Assembly: GCA_963732405.1 (NCBI GenBank)
Contig: CAVSZG010000001.1
Span: forward strand, 2,418,001-2,482,000
From: JAUIAI01 sp963732405
GTDB taxonomy: Bacteria; Pseudomonadota; Gammaproteobacteria; Burkholderiales; Burkholderiaceae_E
DNA length: 64,000 nucleotides
Direction of reading: 5' to 3'
In this document: positions 60,923 to 64,000 of the stretch, one piece after another
How positions within the stretch are numbered: the first letter of the stretch is position 1
Layout: each line of letters begins with the position of its first letter
Notes under the pieces: model-generated
The model's database searches: none
Told to the model about the DNA's origin: nothing
What the model saw: only the letters and a program-made list of their open reading frames with translations
Position numbers and translations under genes: made by a program

Positions 60923-63057
60923 ACGCGCCGCTGCTGTCGGCGGATTGGTACCGCGTGTCGTTCATGCGCCCGCGCTTGCGCGCCGGGGTCAGAGTCACTC
61001 ACCAGATGGTGCGGGGCGAGGCCTGGCGGGTAGCCCAGGACACGCTCAGCGGTCGGCAACTGCGCTTCAACCGGGTCGCCTGGATGCTGGTGGCCGGATG
61101 TGATGGCCGGCGCACGCTCGATGACATCTGGTCCGCTCTGGTGGATGCCGAAGGCGATGCGGCGCCCACACAGGCTGAGGCCATCGATATCATCGGTCAG
61201 GCCTACGGCGGCCACCTGTTGTTGGGAGACATTCCGCCCGACGCCGCGGCGATCGTGCGTGTCAGATCACGTGATCGTCAGCGTCGACGTCGGCAGGCTG
61301 TCAATCCGCTGGCAATCCGGCTGCCCTTGTGGGACCCGGACATGTTCCTGTCCCGGTACCTGGGCAGCGTGCGGTGGTTGTTCAGCAGGGCGTCGTTGTT
61401 CGCGATGGCCGCGTTGATCGTGGTGTCAGCATTGCTTTTGCTGGCGCAAGGCGGCGAGTTCGCCCGCGCTGCCCATCGTGTGCTGACCGAGTCACCCGGA
61501 CTGCTGTTGTTATGGCTGGTGTTTCCGCTGGTCAAGGGCCTGCATGAACTGGCCCATGCGTTTGCCGTGAAGCGTTACGGGGGTGAGGTGCATCAGATCG
61601 GCATTGCCCTGCTGATGCTGACCCCCGTGCCCTTCGTGGATGCGTCAGCCTCGGCGTCGTTCGCCAGCAAGTACCAGCGGGCATTGGTCGCCGGTGCCGG
61701 CATCCTTACCGAGCTGGTGCTCGCCGGCATGGCATTGATCGCCTGGTGCCTGCTCGAGCCCGGTCTGCTGCGCGATGTGGCCGCATCGATCGTGATGGTG
61801 GGTGGTGTCTCGACTTTGCTGGTCAATGGCAATCCCTTGCTCCGATTCGATGGCTACCATGTGCTGTGCGATGTGTTCGAGCTGCCCAATCTGGCACAGC
61901 GTAGCCTCGCCTGGTGGCTGCATATCCTGCGACGCCATCTGCTCGGGCTCACGCAGGATCGCTTCAGCAGTCTGGCCCGTGGCGAGCGGCGCTGGTTGAT
62001 TGCTTACGCGCCTGCGGCCTGGTTGATGCGCACGCTGATGCTGGTGACGCTGGCCGTCGCACTGACGCAGATCCTGCCCTGGGCGTCATTGATCCTGGCG
62101 CTGGCGGCACTCTGGTTGAGCCTTGGGCTGCCATTGTTTCGCGCGCTTCGCTGGTTGGTGCGATCACCGATGCTGGGTGCGCAGAGGCCCCGGGCGATGG
62201 GCGTGCTGTTGGCCGGCGCGGGTCTGGTCTGCCTGGTCGCCTTCGTATTGCCGCTGCCACTGCGCAGTCATGCCCCCGGCATCGTATGGCTACCCGACGA
62301 GGCGATGGTACGCCTGCAGGTTGGCGGCTTTGTCGATGAGTTCATGGTGAGCGATGGCGATGCCGTCCAGGCCGGAGCACCGCTGGCCCGGCTGTCCAAT
62401 CCCGCACTGCAGGTTGCGCTGGCCAAGTCGCGCAGTGAGTGGATTCAGGCCGATGTCCGCCAGGCCCAGCAACGCGACACCGATCCACTGGTCGCAGCTC
62501 AGGCCCGTGACCAGGCGAATCAGTTGCGCGAGGAAGTGCTGGCGCTGCAGGTGCAACAGGATGCCTTGCTCGTGCGCGCAGGCACGTCGGGGCGCGTGGC
62601 ATTCGATGTGCATCGCGATCTGGTTGGCATCTTCCTGCCGCAAGGCCATTTGCTCGCGCAGGTCGTCCCGGATGCGGCGCCGGTGGTGCGGGCGCTCGTG
62701 AGCAACAGCGACGTCGGGCTGGTCCGGGACCAATCCCACAGCGCTGCCGTGAAACTGGCGGGCGGAGGGGAGACGATGAGCGCGCAGATGCGCTCGGCCG
62801 TGCCGCAGGCAAGCACGGCACTACCCAGTGCCGCCCTGGGTCAGGCCTACGGCGGAAGCATCGCGTTGGACCCGATGGACAAGAGCGGCCAGACGGCACG
62901 GGACGCTCATTTCCAGGTCGATCTGCAACTGCCCGACTCGGTCCGTCCGCCGATCGGCTCGCGCGTGCTCGTGACCTTCAACCATGGTCAGTCCAGTGGT
63001 GCCCAGTGGCTCTCGCGGCTGGTGCGTCGCGCCTTCCTGAGGCATCTGGACCTGTGA
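60919..63057 (+). CDS. PqqD-like/M50 peptidase/HlyD fusion membrane protein
   Basis: 712 residues. Residues about 25-110 look PqqD-like (VRGEAWRVAQDTLSGRQLRFNRVAWMLVAG and CDGRRTLDDIWSAL), a peptide-binding fold. Membrane helices follow with the zinc site H209-E-L-A-H213 and NGNPLLRFDGYH (303-314), the paired site of site-2-type proteases. The C-terminal part (about 470-700) is a HlyD-like adaptor (VRLQVGGFVDEFMVSDGDAVQAGAPLARLSNPALQ). It couples to both neighbours by start/stop overlap. Function is not established; export or processing of a modified peptide is inference. Confidence 0.75.
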   Translation: MNAPLLSADWYRVSFMRPRLRAGVRVTHQMVRGEAWRVAQDTLSGRQLRFNRVAWMLVAGCDGRRTLDDIWSALVDAEGDAAPTQAEAIDIIGQAYGGHLLLGDIPPDAAAIVRVRSRDRQRRRRQAVNPLAIRLPLWDPDMFLSRYLGSVRWLFSRASLFAMAALIVVSALLLLAQGGEFARAAHRVLTESPGLLLLWLVFPLVKGLHELAHAFAVKRYGGEVHQIGIALLMLTPVPFVDASASASFASKYQRALVAGAGILTELVLAGMALIAWCLLEPGLLRDVAASIVMVGGVSTLLVNGNPLLRFDGYHVLCDVFELPNLAQRSLAWWLHILRRHLLGLTQDRFSSLARGERRWLIAYAPAAWLMRTLMLVTLAVALTQILPWASLILALAALWLSLGLPLFRALRWLVRSPMLGAQRPRAMGVLLAGAGLVCLVAFVLPLPLRSHAPGIVWLPDEAMVRLQVGGFVDEFMVSDGDAVQAGAPLARLSNPALQVALAKSRSEWIQADVRQAQQRDTDPLVAAQARDQANQLREEVLALQVQQDALLVRAGTSGRVAFDVHRDLVGIFLPQGHLLAQVVPDAAPVVRALVSNSDVGLVRDQSHSAAVKLAGGGETMSAQMRSAVPQASTALPSAALGQAYGGSIALDPMDKSGQTARDAHFQVDLQLPDSVRPPIGSRVLVTFNHGQSSGAQWLSRLVRRAFLRHLDL

Positions 63058-64000
63058 CGTCGACCTTGCCCAGAGCCGGCCTGGCGTTCGGCCTTTACCC
63101 GGAGCGTCGTCCCACGTCGCCCCCTACCTGGCTCGATGTCTGGCGCGAATGGACTGGTGCCGTTCGCGATCGCCGCATCGGACGGATGCCGTCAAGCGTC
63201 ATGACAGCGCTTGACGAGACGCAGCGACTGATGGTGTCGGCCGACGCGTCAGCGGCCCGGGCCTTGCGCGCGGATGTGCAGGCCGGACTCAGTCGTGATG
63301 GCTTCGCCGGACCGTGCGCCGGGCGGGCGATCGGTCTGGCCTGCGCAGCAATGCAGCGCACACTCGGCCTGGTGCCATACCCGACCCAGCAGTTCGCCGC
63401 CTGGTTGATGCTGCAGGGCGGGCTGGCGGAGATGGCCACCGGTGAAGGCAAGACCGTGGCGATTGCACTGGCGGCTGGCGCGGCCGGTCTGGCTGGCGTG
63501 CCCGTGCATGTGCTGACCGCCAACGACTACCTGGTTGCCCGAGACGCTGCGGCGATGGCGCCCTACTATGCGGCGCTGGGCATCGCCAGCGGCGCCATCA
63601 TCCAGTCGACCGGGCAGGGCGCCAGACGTGCACTCTATCGGCGCGGTGTGCTCTACATCACGGCCAGGGAACTGGGCTTCGACTACCTGCGCGATCATCA
63701 TCGCCTCGGTGAAGCGCGCAGTCCACTGCTGCAGCGCGCGCTCGAGATGAACGATGCGGGCTGTGCCGGGCCATTGGTGCCATCGCTCTGTCTGGCGCTG
63801 GTGGATGAGGCCGACAGCTTGTTGCTCGATGAAGCCTGCGTACCGCTGATTCTGGCCAGGGCGGGCCGCCCGCTGGATCAAATCGCATTGCGCCGCGCCT
63901 TCGACATTGCCGGCGCTCTGGTGCCGACGCGGGACTTCTCGGTGCAGCGCCGACCTCGCCTGACAATGCTGACCGAGTCGGGCAAAGCGCGTGTCGCCGC
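63054..64000 (+). CDS. SecA-type preprotein translocase ATPase (partial, runs off window)
   Basis: 315 codons are visible from GTG 63054, overlapping the previous stop (GTGA). SecA hallmarks: Walker A ATGEGKT (128-134), HVLTANDYLVARDA, LYITARELGFDYLRDH, and the DEAD-like VDEADSLLLDEACVPLILA (251-268), matching SecA DEVDSILIDEA. The N-terminal 100 residues differ from housekeeping SecA. It lies in an operon with a HlyD adaptor and an M50 protein, so it is an accessory paralogue. Whether the PPXD domain is kept needs the sequence beyond the window. Confidence 0.78.
   Translation, partial: MTSTLPRAGLAFGLYPERRPTSPPTWLDVWREWTGAVRDRRIGRMPSSVMTALDETQRLMVSADASAARALRADVQAGLSRDGFAGPCAGRAIGLACAAMQRTLGLVPYPTQQFAAWLMLQGGLAEMATGEGKTVAIALAAGAAGLAGVPVHVLTANDYLVARDAAAMAPYYAALGIASGAIIQSTGQGARRALYRRGVLYITARELGFDYLRDHHRLGEARSPLLQRALEMNDAGCAGPLVPSLCLALVDEADSLLLDEACVPLILARAGRPLDQIALRRAFDIAGALVPTRDFSVQRRPRLTMLTESGKARVA

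Overview
The window is a dense, high-GC stretch of a Pseudomonadota chromosome. A beta- or gammaproteobacterium is most likely, judging from the full cbb3 oxidase locus with an FNR-type box, an OxyR with C199/C208, a LexA box of the CTGT-N8-ACAG type, and PA0069- and AtuA-type genes. No rRNA, tRNA or CRISPR array was seen. Most genes overlap by 1-4 bases in operons.

Layout. 0-2.6 kb: the end of an EamA transporter, a GNAT/HTH-like protein and a SafE/UreH_2 membrane protein. 2.6-11.3 kb: cbb3 oxidase locus (ccoI, broken; ccoS; ccoNOQP; ccoG; ccoH; a small membrane protein), with a well-placed FNR/ANR box before ccoN. 11.3-18.6 kb: racemase, DUF2189, PhyH dioxygenase, Mrr-like membrane protein, KefF/KefC-type K+ efflux, DUF2145 and its usual secreted partner. 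18.6-23.9 kb: polyamine ABC importer (minus strand) divergent from an acetylpolyamine deacetylase. 24-26.3 kb: tungstate importer. 26.3-32.4 kb: TldE/TldD, TM2 protein, MsrA, RecG.

32.5-43 kb: a quinohemoprotein amine dehydrogenase (QHNDH) cluster. qhpG is divergent from qhpA(frameshifted)-D-C-B-F-E, and the operon ends in a CcmF-like haem-handling protein. The QhpC precursor keeps every cross-linking Cys/Asp/Glu/Trp. 43-50.3 kb: oxyR, cysM, a TraB/GumN protein and homoprotocatechuate meta-cleavage genes (hpaG1, hpaG2, hpaE (frameshifted), hpaD, hpaF). Amine oxidation to aldehydes and degradation of hydroxyphenylacetate-type acids could be linked, since aromatic amines such as tyramine feed into homoprotocatechuate.

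50.3-53.5 kb is accessory: a RelE/ParE toxin-antitoxin pair, an IS110-family (IS1111-type) element with a possible guide RNA, and a HEPN protein. A near-perfect LexA box lies between the HEPN gene and a divergent SplB-like radical SAM gene. 54.7-59 kb: AtuA pair, an internally deleted SRPBCC gene, a beta-propeller protein and an HTH regulator.

59.5-64 kb is the most unusual part. A GAF-HlyD adaptor, a PqqD-like/M50/HlyD membrane protein and a SecA-type ATPase are translationally coupled, which suggests a little-described export or processing machine. It runs off the window edge.

Three genes (ccoI, qhpA, hpaE), and probably a fourth (DUF2145), are each broken by one extra base. This shared pattern points to either consensus error or decay, and raw reads would decide.
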